From positions 1 through 8,963 of the forward strand of contig DATGXI010000040.1 in assembly GCA_035299065.1 (NCBI GenBank): a stretch of 8,963 bases of DNA, read 5' to 3'. Below the pieces are notes generated by a model that did not search any database, was not told the origin of the DNA, and worked only from the letters and a program-made list of their open reading frames with translations. Shown here one piece after another: positions 1-6,741 of this stretch (position 1 is its first letter; each line of letters opens with the position of its first letter). The position numbers and the translations under genes were made by a program. Source of the stretch: DASPJQ01 sp035299065. GTDB taxonomy: Bacteria; Bacteroidota; Bacteroidia; Flavobacteriales_D; UBA2798.

Positions 1-243
1 AAAGACGATGGTGGATTTAAGAAGAAGTTTGACCGTGATGATAAACCACGCTTTAAAAAAGACGATGGTGGATTTAAGAAGAAGTTTGACCGTGATGATA
101 AACCACGCTTTAATAAAGACGATGGTGGATTTAAGAAGAAATTTGACCGTGATGATAAGCCGCGTTTCAAAAAAGACGATGGTGGATTTAAGAAAAAGTT
201 TGACCGTGATGATAAGCCACGCTTCAAAAAAGACGATGGTGAT
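1..243 (+). repeat. 57-bp tandem repeat coding for a 19-residue Lys/Asp/Phe-rich unit
   Basis: Four complete in-frame units occupy 1-57, 58-114, 115-171 and 172-228, and a fifth breaks off after about 15 bases. Each encodes KDDGGFKKKFDRDDKPRFK; unit 2 ends in Asn instead of Lys. A degenerate partial copy (KKKFDRDDKPRFKKDDD) recurs at 289-339. Differences between units are almost all third-position silent changes. The array may continue left of the window. The translated unit is a polyampholyte with regularly spaced Phe, expected to be disordered and possibly to bind RNA; that role is inferred. Confidence 0.95.
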
Positions 244-1317
244 GAACGCAAATCAAAATGGGGAAATAAATCAGACGAGGGATACGAAAAAAAGAAATTT
301 GACCGTGATGATAAACCGCGCTTTAAAAAAGACGATGATAAATCAGCAAAAAACAAAGCGGCCTTTGATAAATTAGGAAAGGGTGACGAGAAACGTTCTT
401 CAAGCGATAAAAAAGGTTCATACGCCTCAAAAAACCGTTCGGATGACAAAAGCGGGTGGAAAAAAGCAAACTCAGCTTATGATGAATACATGAATGATGG
501 GTATGATCACGAAGCAAAAAAGAAATCCTTTGAAAAAGGAAAAAACGATTACAACCGTTTGCTGAAAAAATCAGAAAAATACCTGGATAAAGAAGAGAAG
601 GGAAGTAGTGATGGAAGTGTACGCCTAAACAGGTATATAGCCAATTCAGGTGTTTGCTCACGCAGAGAGGCCGATGATTTAATATTGGCTGGTGCGGTCA
701 AGGTAAACGGTGTTGTAGTTACAAAACTGGGCACTAAGGTAAACCCTGGCGACAAAGTGCAGTACGGTGGCGAAACAATCAAATCAGAAAAGAACGTTTA
801 CATTTTACTGAATAAGCCAAAAGATTATATCACTACCATGGACGATCCGCAGGGGCGCAAAACGGTGATGAGCCTGATTCGTGGAGCTGCCAAGGAAAGG
901 GTTTACCCTGTTGGGCGTTTGGACAGGAATACAACGGGTGTTTTATTGTTTACCAATGACGGAGAATTAACCCGCAGGTTAACACATCCAAAATTTTTAG
1001 TAAGCAAAATGTACCACGTTGAAGTAGACCAGAATTTTTCGCGCGAGGACCTGGTTAAAATGCGCGAAGGTTTTGAGTTGGAAGATGGTTTTATTAAACC
1101 CGACCAATTGGAATTTACGGGCGATTCAAAACGCGAGCTTGGAATTGAAGTACACAGCGGGCGCAACCGAATTGTGCGCAGGATGTTTGAACATTTTGGT
1201 TACAACGTAATTAAACTTGACCGCGTTATGTTTGCAGGGCTGAATAAAAAAGATACGCCAAGGGGTAAATGGAGATTACTTTCTGAAAAAGAAGTTGGAT
1301 TTTTGAAAATGCTCTAA
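1..1317 (+). CDS. rluB: RluB/RsuA-family 23S rRNA pseudouridine synthase with repeat-rich charged N-terminal extension (5' partial)
   Basis: Frame 1 is open from the first base to TAA at 1315-1317, giving at least 438 codons; the true start lies left of the window. The ATG at 490 is internal and not the start. Residues 1 to about 206 are hydrophilic, rich in Lys, Asp, Arg, Gly and Phe, and begin with four 19-residue repeats. An S4 RNA-binding domain starts near residue 207 (RLNRYIANSGVCSRREAD), followed by the pseudouridine synthase domain. Its GRLDRNTTG motif holds the catalytic Asp, residue 308 (codon 922-924), and RNRIVRRMFEHFGYNV lies near the C-terminus. The family isomerises a specific uridine of rRNA; RluB of E. 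coli modifies U2605 of 23S rRNA. The catalytic part matches the family in length, and the extension is extra. An intrinsic terminator follows. RluE, RluF and RsuA are close relatives, so the exact target base is inferred. Confidence 0.9.
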   Translation, partial: KDDGGFKKKFDRDDKPRFKKDDGGFKKKFDRDDKPRFNKDDGGFKKKFDRDDKPRFKKDDGGFKKKFDRDDKPRFKKDDGDERKSKWGNKSDEGYEKKKFDRDDKPRFKKDDDKSAKNKAAFDKLGKGDEKRSSSDKKGSYASKNRSDDKSGWKKANSAYDEYMNDGYDHEAKKKSFEKGKNDYNRLLKKSEKYLDKEEKGSSDGSVRLNRYIANSGVCSRREADDLILAGAVKVNGVVVTKLGTKVNPGDKVQYGGETIKSEKNVYILLNKPKDYITTMDDPQGRKTVMSLIRGAAKERVYPVGRLDRNTTGVLLFTNDGELTRRLTHPKFLVSKMYHVEVDQNFSREDLVKMREGFELEDGFIKPDQLEFTGDSKRELGIEVHSGRNRIVRRMFEHFGYNVIKLDRVMFAGLNKKDTPRGKWRLLSEKEVGFLKML

Positions 1318-1355
1318 GGGATTTTAACGGAGAGATTTTGATAAAGAGATATATT

Positions 1356-1389
1356 AATCCGGGTTTATTTATAAACCCGGATTTTTTTT
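1356..1389 (+). terminator. Intrinsic terminator after the rluB-like gene
   Basis: A perfect 12-bp stem pairs AATCCGGGTTTA (1356-1367) with TAAACCCGGATT (1372-1383) around a 4-nt loop. A run of T follows at 1382-1389. It lies about 40 bp after the rluB-like stop codon. The opposite side lacks a matching T-run for the minus strand, so it should act mainly on the + strand transcript, although the hairpin also sits just beyond the stop of the convergent DUF4139 gene. Confidence 0.92.
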
Positions 1390-1445
1390 AATGCTAACCG
1401 AAAACTCAAATATTTCTCTATCTAAAATATCGTTATCCAAAATCA

Positions 1446-3041
1446 CTAATATCCCTGGTAAACAAACACATCATACTGGTAAGTAAGTTCTTTCTTCTCA
1501 CCCTTACCCAAACTAATGGTCCACTCGGTTTCTGAATTTGGATTTAACCCGTTATACTGGCCTGACTTTTTAATTGCCCCGGCATCACTTACGGTTTTCA
1601 TGTCGCCATTTACATATTTTGTCACACACACTTTTACCGATTTTGATTGCAGGTTCTCCATTTTTACGGTTCCTTTAATGGTTACACGTTTGTAGAAGTA
1701 TGAATTGTATTTTTTAGCCTTCTCTTCGCTGCTCACTTCTTCTTCGGTCATTTTTACCTGTATATCGGTTGCTTTGGCCAATTGTACTTTTACTTTAGCG
1801 CCTGTTGGTGTATATTTTATCTGGTCCTGGGCAAGTGGTTGTAAATTTTTGTCCTGAACAAATACAGGTGCAGTGGTAAACGGGAAGGAAGTGGTGTTAC
1901 TTAGTTTCAATGAATGAAAAACATCAAACGTTTGGTTGTCGTTAATGGCAATACGTTGGTTGGTAGCGTAATTTACAATGTCACTTAAGTTTATTTCGTA
2001 AATGTCTTCGTACGGGATTTCAGTTGCAAAAATATTGAAACTTGTTTTTGAATTTTTCGGGATGTTTACTTTGCCCAGTTTGTAACGATATAAATCCTCA
2101 TCCTTATCGCCCGTGGTCACGTAATTGTTGTATTCATTGTATGTAGTGGCAATGTCGTTGTCATAAGCCATTGACTGCAAAGGTGCGGCAAGTCCATTGC
2201 TATATGTAGACTGGTAGTTGTAATTACTGTTGCCGTAGCCTGCATTTCCGCCATACAAACCAATTCCTGCGTTGATGTAAAATTGTGCAAGCGGGTCAAT
2301 TTGCTGGCCGTATTTGAAATTGGCGGCTCCCAATGTCAGGGTTAAATCGGCATCTTTGATTTCTTCCGAGAAATTCTCAATGAGTGCGTTCATTGACAAC
2401 TGAAGTTTTGAATCGTCAAGCATTTTAATATTATAAGCCGGCACCCAATTCATTCCACTTTGCATATAACTAAGTTTAATGGGTAATGTGCTTTTTTCTT
2501 TGTCAAATACAATACGGGCAATGCGCGCAAGCGAATCAGATTTTACGCGTTCGTTGGGCTCACTTTCAAAAAACAATTCGTAAATGTTACTTGTGTTTAA
2601 GAATAAAAATCCGCCTTCCTGTGTTTTTATTTTTGCCATGCCTGTAGCAGGATAAAAATTTTCAAGTGTACCCTTGGCATTGCTTACATTGGTGCTTGCT
2701 GTACCAATGGTATACGTTAAGCGTACTTTTTTTCCTTTGTTCGCATTCAATGCATCAAAAAAATTGGCTATGGGGCGCGTTGACTTTATGGTGTCAGTAA
2801 CATATTCAATGCGGTTTACCGGACTTTCTTTTTGAGTCGAGATCCAGAAAGTTGAAAGTAAAGGATTGAAATTTTCCATTGACATGGACCAGCTTCCTTT
2901 TGGGGCGGCTACATTTCCTTCTTTTACGATGAAATAGGTGCCGTTCTTAAACAGGTTTATGCCAGTGGTTTTAAGCTCTTTTTGAGCATTGGCGCCAAGT
3001 ACAGTAACAATGGCACTAAGCGTTAAGGTGAATTTCTTCAT
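1446..3041 (-). CDS. Secreted DUF4139 domain-containing protein
   Basis: I place the start at 3041 (531 residues) rather than at the upstream ATG at 3140. From 3041 the protein begins with a clean signal peptide (MKKFTLTLSAIVTVLGANAQ, cleavage probably after ANA with Gln at +1), and a candidate promoter lies just upstream at 3068-3097. It is therefore exported. Residues from about 187 to the end look like DUF4139: KLSYMQSGMNWVPAYNIK (about 190-207), then ALIENFSEEIKDADLTLTL (about 219-237), and a C-terminal beta-rich part with NLQSKSVKV and NPNSETEWTISLGKGEKKELTYQYDV. The N-terminal part is not recognised and lacks an obvious long coiled coil of the kind seen in MuiA-like relatives. Residues about 250-312 form a Tyr/Asn/Gly-rich loop inserted in the domain. 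The molecular role of the family is not known to me. The gene stands alone, divergent from menI. Confidence 0.8.
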   Translation of the reverse strand: MKKFTLTLSAIVTVLGANAQKELKTTGINLFKNGTYFIVKEGNVAAPKGSWSMSMENFNPLLSTFWISTQKESPVNRIEYVTDTIKSTRPIANFFDALNANKGKKVRLTYTIGTASTNVSNAKGTLENFYPATGMAKIKTQEGGFLFLNTSNIYELFFESEPNERVKSDSLARIARIVFDKEKSTLPIKLSYMQSGMNWVPAYNIKMLDDSKLQLSMNALIENFSEEIKDADLTLTLGAANFKYGQQIDPLAQFYINAGIGLYGGNAGYGNSNYNYQSTYSNGLAAPLQSMAYDNDIATTYNEYNNYVTTGDKDEDLYRYKLGKVNIPKNSKTSFNIFATEIPYEDIYEINLSDIVNYATNQRIAINDNQTFDVFHSLKLSNTTSFPFTTAPVFVQDKNLQPLAQDQIKYTPTGAKVKVQLAKATDIQVKMTEEEVSSEEKAKKYNSYFYKRVTIKGTVKMENLQSKSVKVCVTKYVNGDMKTVSDAGAIKKSGQYNGLNPNSETEWTISLGKGEKKELTYQYDVFVYQGY

Positions 3042-3067
3042 ACAGGGTAGTATTGATTTGAGGTTAG

Positions 3068-3097
3068 CAAATGTATTCATTAATGATGGCGGTACAA
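3068..3097 (-). promoter_or_regulatory. Candidate Bacteroidota-type promoter of the DUF4139 gene
   Basis: Read on the minus strand, TTG (3097-3095) is followed by a 19-nt spacer and TACATTTG (3075-3068). That is an exact match to the TAnnTTTG -7 element with a -33 TTG. Transcription would start near 3062, giving a leader of about 20 nt before the ATG at 3041. This excludes the longer reading frame that starts at 3140, which lies upstream of the promoter. Confidence 0.7.
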
Positions 3098-3155
3098 GGG
3101 CGGTATACGTGAGTTCAATGAGATTAACATTTGTTTGCAATTGGTTAGAGCTCTC

Positions 3156-3201
3156 AGTTTACAGTTTTTAGCAGGCAGCCGTAAACTGTAAACCGTAAAC
3201 T
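3156..3201. repeat. Cluster of 7-bp GTAAACY repeats with an inverted copy
   Basis: Three 7-mers run head to tail at 3181-3201: GTAAACT, GTAAACC, GTAAACT. The reverse complement AGTTTAC is at 3156-3162. Together they allow an 11-bp perfect stem, GTTTACAGTTT (3157-3167) with AAACTGTAAAC (3183-3193), around a 15-nt loop. The cluster ends 14 bp before the menI start codon, so it would fall in or next to the 5' untranslated region of menI. It could be an operator, a leader hairpin or an intergenic repeat family; the sequence does not decide. Confidence 0.75.
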
Positions 3202-3215
3202 CTTAAATTAGCACC

Positions 3216-3656
3216 ATGGCCAAAAAGCAAATTAACCTAGCCTCTCTTGCCACGCTTGAGCAAATTAATACCATGAATAAAAATACCATCATGGAGCAAA
3301 TTGGAATTGTGTACACCGAGTTGGGTACAAATTATATTTGTGGCACCATGCCTGTTGGGGCTAAAACACACCAACCTATGGGACTTTTACATGGCGGAGC
3401 AAGTTGTGTGCTGGCCGAGTCGCTGGGAAGCATGGGTTCGGCTCTGCTGGCCGACACACGTGTAAATAATATTACCGGAATTGAAATAAATGCAAACCAC
3501 ATCAAGGGAAAACGCGAAGGAATTGTTACCGGTAAAGCAACTATAATCCATTACGGCCGCACAACGCATTTGTGGCAAATTGAAATTACCGATGAGGAAG
3601 GTGCTCTGGTTTGCATATCGCGTTTAACTGTTCTTGTAGTACCAAAGTCAGTGTGA
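3216..3656 (+). CDS. menI: Hotdog-fold thioesterase, probable 1,4-dihydroxy-2-naphthoyl-CoA hydrolase
   Basis: The 146-residue protein has the usual length and motifs of the YdiI/MenI/EntH hotdog thioesterases. GLLHGGASCVLAESLGS (residues 56-72) carries His59 and the expected catalytic Glu68. GIEINANHIKGKREG and LWQIEITDEEG match positions conserved in E. coli YdiI as I recall that sequence. The family hydrolyses 1,4-dihydroxy-2-naphthoyl-CoA to the free acid in menaquinone synthesis, in the cytosol. The next gene, one base downstream, is an isochorismate synthase, the entry enzyme of the same pathway, which supports MenI over EntH or PaaI. The start ATG at 3216 lacks a clear Shine-Dalgarno sequence, and I see no convincing promoter element before it. 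A broader acyl-CoA thioesterase role remains possible. Confidence 0.85.
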   Translation: MAKKQINLASLATLEQINTMNKNTIMEQIGIVYTELGTNYICGTMPVGAKTHQPMGLLHGGASCVLAESLGSMGSALLADTRVNNITGIEINANHIKGKREGIVTGKATIIHYGRTTHLWQIEITDEEGALVCISRLTVLVVPKSV

Positions 3657-3657
3657 T

Positions 3658-4662
3658 TTGAGTAAGGCAGCTGTCATATACAAATGGCCGGGACAACAAA
3701 ACTGGGTTTACATGCAGGGTGAACTTGCAGCGGTAAATCCATTGGCAAAGGGATTTGTTGTTGCACCTTTTCAGGGTCCGGCTAAAATGATTGTGCCTGT
3801 CAATGTGAAAACGAGTGCTGAATTTCCTGCAGAAATTTTTGCTCACATGCTTGAAAATTCCCAGGATGATTATGTATTTGATGCTGCTACAGCGCTCTCA
3901 AATTATAAATTGGCTCTTGAAAATGCTATAAACGCGGTAAATAGTGAAGCGCTAAAAAAAGTTGTGATAAGCCGTAAAGAACATTACAGTTGTAGCCACG
4001 GCCGTTTTGCAAAAGCATTTCCCTTATTTGCCAATGCATATGAAAATGCGTTTGTGTATTTTATGGTTACACAAGAGCATGGTTCATGGTTTGGGGCAAG
4101 TCCTGAAATTCTTGTACAGGAAAACCCGGGCACATACACAACCATGGCGCTTGCAGGAACTATTAAAAGCGAAGTGGAAATTGAGATGAAGGATTGGAAA
4201 CAAAAAGAAATTGAAGAACAGCAATACGTTGCTGATTATATTGCCGGGTTATTTGAAAAAAACAACCTGGGATTTGATCGCTATCCAACAACCGTACATC
4301 GTACGGGAAATATTCATCACCTGGTAACTGAGTTTAATTTGACCAAAGCCCAAAAAATAGGTTTGTTTGACCTGGCTACCATGTTGCACCCAACCCCGGC
4401 TGTGTGCGGCTTGCCTGTTGATGCCTCTCGTAACTTTATTTCAGAGCACGAAAAGTACAACCGAAAATTGTATACCGGTTATCTTGGCCCGGTAGGCATG
4501 GAAGGTGGGAATGGGTTTTATGTGAACCTGCGGTGCGGACAAAAAATAAGCAATGGTGTTTTTTTATATGCTGGCGGTGGTATCAACAAAGGTTCAATTG
4601 CTGCTGACGAACTGAATGAAACCATTAATAAAATGGAAAATACCTGGAGGTTTTTCAATTAA
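3658..4662 (+). CDS. menF: Isochorismate synthase (menaquinone pathway)
   Basis: The 334-residue protein belongs to the chorismate-binding family. LKKVVISR (99-106) carries Lys101, matching the general base of EntC/MenF. GASPEIL (146-152) carries Glu150, the expected general acid, about 50 residues later as in MenF. LAGTIKSE (165-172), LHPTPAVCGLP (243-253), GFYVNLRC (286-293) and AGGGINKGS (305-313) complete the active-site region. It converts chorismate to isochorismate, the first committed step to menaquinone. The N-terminal part is shorter than in E. coli MenF, which has about 430 residues. The start appears to be TTG at 3658, one base after the menI stop, implying translational coupling; the first in-frame ATG is at 3712 (residue 19). 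The stop overlaps the stop of the convergent Tim44-like gene. A siderophore or salicylate role (EntC-like) is less likely given menI next door. Confidence 0.88.
   Translation: MSKAAVIYKWPGQQNWVYMQGELAAVNPLAKGFVVAPFQGPAKMIVPVNVKTSAEFPAEIFAHMLENSQDDYVFDAATALSNYKLALENAINAVNSEALKKVVISRKEHYSCSHGRFAKAFPLFANAYENAFVYFMVTQEHGSWFGASPEILVQENPGTYTTMALAGTIKSEVEIEMKDWKQKEIEEQQYVADYIAGLFEKNNLGFDRYPTTVHRTGNIHHLVTEFNLTKAQKIGLFDLATMLHPTPAVCGLPVDASRNFISEHEKYNRKLYTGYLGPVGMEGGNGFYVNLRCGQKISNGVFLYAGGGINKGSIAADELNETINKMENTWRFFN
4659..4662. other. Shared TTAA: overlapping stop codons of two convergent genes
   Basis: The palindrome TTAA holds TAA for menF (4660-4662, + strand) and TAA for the Tim44-like gene B (4661-4659, - strand). 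The two genes therefore overlap tail to tail by four bases, and no intrinsic terminator of either strand fits between them. Confidence 0.95.
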
Positions 4663-5387
4663 AGGTATCCGGGAATAGCTTCCGCATCGTTTATGATCTC
4701 ATCCAGTATCCAGCGGCTACCGTTTCGCCTGAATATATATAAGTCCTTGAAAAAAACAAGCTCGGCATTTTCTACCAATTCGCTAATGTTGCTGTTTTCA
4801 TGTGCTAAAAAATCTTTCATCCATCCCTGGAAATGTACCGCATACGCGTCTTTGGTGTCATCAGCATCGTCATGCACTTCCAAAATACGCACATCAGTAA
4901 GGCTTACCGCGGCAACCACATTTTTAATTTGTTGTTTGGTGTACTTTTGAAGAAGGGGAGTATGTTGTTTAATAAATGATTTTGACAGGAGATGATCAAT
5001 TTCTGCAAGGTCACGGTCCATCCACGCATGCTGCACTTTGGTAAAAATACTTTCAGCGTGTGATTTTAATTTGTTGTGATTCCATATGGAATCAAACTTC
5101 TTACTTTGTTTAATGCGTGTTTTTATTTTTTTGCGTTCAATGCGGGCATAAAATACATACCCAATCAGCGCTCCTGAAGTTAAAACGGCAGTTAGCATCA
5201 AAAGCGCCTGTTCAGGCCCACCCTCAACGGTGCCCCGCCTGCCGTACCAGCCATGGCTATAACCGCTGTAGCCTCCATAGCTGCCACCTCCACCACTGCG
5301 TCCACCACCAACCGACCCCTCTGCGCGTGAAAATGCATTATTGCTTAGTTGAAAAAGTAGGATAACTATGAATATGTTTTTTTTCAT
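4659..5387 (-). CDS. Tim44-like domain membrane protein, second copy (B)
   Basis: This 242-residue protein has four parts in order: a signal peptide (about 1-22, ending FSRA), a Gly/Ser/Tyr-rich segment (23-57), one membrane segment (about 59-80) followed by a basic stretch (RIERKKIKTRIKQSKK), and a Tim44-like domain (about 98-237). Typical of that domain are KVQHAWMDRDLAEIDHLL and the C-terminal DLYIFRRNGSRWILDEI. It has the same architecture as the gene just upstream and shares blocks such as FDxIWN, KVQxAWxxRDL, DFLA and W-LD-IIND. Tim44-like domains are known from mitochondrial import and from bacterial membrane-linked proteins; the role here is unknown. The start ATG is two bases after the upstream stop, so the two are probably co-transcribed and coupled. 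If the signal peptide is cleaved, the Gly-rich part would face the periplasm and the Tim44-like domain the cytoplasm; this is inferred. Confidence 0.82.
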   Translation of the reverse strand: MKKNIFIVILLFQLSNNAFSRAEGSVGGGRSGGGGSYGGYSGYSHGWYGRRGTVEGGPEQALLMLTAVLTSGALIGYVFYARIERKKIKTRIKQSKKFDSIWNHNKLKSHAESIFTKVQHAWMDRDLAEIDHLLSKSFIKQHTPLLQKYTKQQIKNVVAAVSLTDVRILEVHDDADDTKDAYAVHFQGWMKDFLAHENSNISELVENAELVFFKDLYIFRRNGSRWILDEIINDAEAIPGYL

Positions 5388-5389
5388 GG

Positions 5390-6151
5390 TTATTTCAGGT
5401 CGCTGTTACCCGGATCATTAATAATGTTGTCTAGTTTCCATGAATTTCCGCTGCGCACAAATACATAAATGTCCTTGAAGTCTTCCACATCATCGCCTTT
5501 GCCTATAACAGACGTAAAGCTTGTTTCAGGTGCTAAAAAATCACACATAGAGCCTTTTATATAAGCCTTAAACATGTCTTCATCATCATTTTCACTGTCG
5601 TGTATTTTTACAATAGAAATTTTTTGAATGTTGATATTGGTCATTATATTTACAATGCGTTTTCGTTTGTAAACATTGAGTAATGGCTGAAACCTTGATA
5701 CAAGATGAGTAGTTACATGTTCGCGAATGGTGTTTAAATCCCTTTGTGACCAGGCATCCTGTACTTTCAAGAACGTTTCCCGCGTATGGGCTATCAGTTT
5801 TTCTTCGTTCCAGATTGCATCAAATTTTTCAGCTTCCTGAATTTTTTTGCGTGATTGTTTTACCTGGCGGGCTACAAGTATTCCAAAACCAAAAATGGCC
5901 AGTAATATGGCAATTAACCCAAGCACATGAACAATAACAAGAGCAACTTTTTCGCCATAACTTAATGGCTTTCCCCGGCCTGAATAGCCATGCCCGTAAT
6001 ACCCGAAACTGTACCCTCCGCTGCTGAATCCGCCACCGCCACTACTGCCGCCACCACCGCCCGCGCGTGAATAACCATAATGTGCCAACGTAAAAAGCAC
6101 AATTACGAGCAGCATAATTTTTAGAAAGGATAATGTAAAAAGTTTTTTCAT
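5390..6151 (-). CDS. Tim44-like domain membrane protein, first copy (A)
   Basis: This 253-residue protein has a signal peptide (about 1-30, ending GYSRA), a Gly-rich segment (31-60), a long hydrophobic membrane segment (about 68-94) followed by basic residues (RQVKQSRKK), and a Tim44-like domain (about 110-247). The domain has the markers FDAIWNEEKL, FLKVQDAWSQRDLNTI, and IYVFVRSGNSWKLDNIIND at the C-terminus. It is a clear paralogue of the next gene downstream and probably arose by tandem duplication. It lies 34 bp after the DUF4199 gene without a recognisable promoter or terminator between them, so it is likely part of the rho operon. Function is not known; membrane-anchored scaffolding or lipid contact would fit the family but is a guess. 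Confidence 0.83.
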   Translation of the reverse strand: MKKLFTLSFLKIMLLVIVLFTLAHYGYSRAGGGGGSSGGGGFSSGGYSFGYYGHGYSGRGKPLSYGEKVALVIVHVLGLIAILLAIFGFGILVARQVKQSRKKIQEAEKFDAIWNEEKLIAHTRETFLKVQDAWSQRDLNTIREHVTTHLVSRFQPLLNVYKRKRIVNIMTNINIQKISIVKIHDSENDDEDMFKAYIKGSMCDFLAPETSFTSVIGKGDDVEDFKDIYVFVRSGNSWKLDNIINDPGNSDLK

Positions 6152-6185
6152 GGAAGCTATTCCATAAAAATAAAGAAAATATTTT

Positions 6186-6737
6186 CTAAAACCGCGCCTT
6201 AAAGAAAAGATTTTTGAATATTACATTCATGACCACTGAGTAAATCATGGACACAATGATGAGGGAGATAAGCGTTACCGTTGTGATCATAAAGGGTGAA
6301 AAAAACAACTGGGCATTTTCCCTTTGCTCGTCAATAAAATCACCACGGCTCCTGCTGCCCCATGAATCGGGATTGTCTTTTTGAATTTGTTTAAAATCCA
6401 TTTTTTCGGCCCATTGCACACGTTCTTTTACTTTGTCTTCGCCAAATTTTTTGTCGATGTTGTTGTAATAGAAAAAAACGAAAATGGAAACAACAATCGC
6501 GTAAATGGCCCCACCGCGCATTCCTGCTTTTATGCGGCCAATTCCAGTGCTTAATATCTGGTTGTTTTTTTCACGGGCTACATACATGCCAAGGCCAACA
6601 GCAAGCAATACGCAAACAATGTTGGCAAGTATAAGGAAATTGTAATGGGTATATTGTAAACCGGTTGTAAAGAAGATACACTTCACAATAATGAATACAA
6701 GTGCAAATCCTACACCGGCCCCTGTTGTTTTATTCAT
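6186..6737 (-). CDS. DUF4199 family membrane protein
   Basis: This 183-residue protein has four predicted membrane segments, at about 7-25, 33-53, 73-91 and 147-170. A charged 55-residue loop (92-146, including KFGEDKVKERVQWAEKMDF) lies between segments three and four. The pattern GIGRIKAGMRGGAIYAIVVSIFVFFYYNNID before the loop is the typical look of DUF4199, a family found mainly in Bacteroidota with no known function. The start ATG follows the rho stop by four bases, so the two are almost certainly co-transcribed. The stop is TAG, overlapped by an AT-rich palindrome at 6174-6187. Confidence 0.8.
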   Translation of the reverse strand: MNKTTGAGVGFALVFIIVKCIFFTTGLQYTHYNFLILANIVCVLLAVGLGMYVAREKNNQILSTGIGRIKAGMRGGAIYAIVVSIFVFFYYNNIDKKFGEDKVKERVQWAEKMDFKQIQKDNPDSWGSRSRGDFIDEQRENAQLFFSPFMITTVTLISLIIVSMIYSVVMNVIFKNLFFKARF

Positions 6738-6741
6738 ACGC

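Noticed and set aside
1..243. CRISPR-like direct repeats
   Set aside because: The repeats are contiguous 57-bp coding units without unique spacers and keep one reading frame.
8..376. Open frame in +2 with repeated MVDLRRSLTVMI peptide
   Set aside because: It is the out-of-frame reading of the 57-bp repeat inside the rluB-like gene. Frame 1 is open across the whole region and continues into the S4 and catalytic domains.
323..661. Minus-strand frame opposite the rluB-like gene
   Set aside because: It lies wholly antisense to a supported gene and shows no recognisable motif.
3042..3140. 33-residue N-terminal extension of the DUF4139 protein
   Set aside because: It would bury the signal peptide and start upstream of the candidate promoter at 3068-3097.
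6174..6187. AT-rich palindrome AGAAAATATTTTCT at the DUF4199 stop
   Set aside because: The stem is almost all A-T with no T-run after it, so it is a poor terminator. It may be chance in AT-rich DNA.
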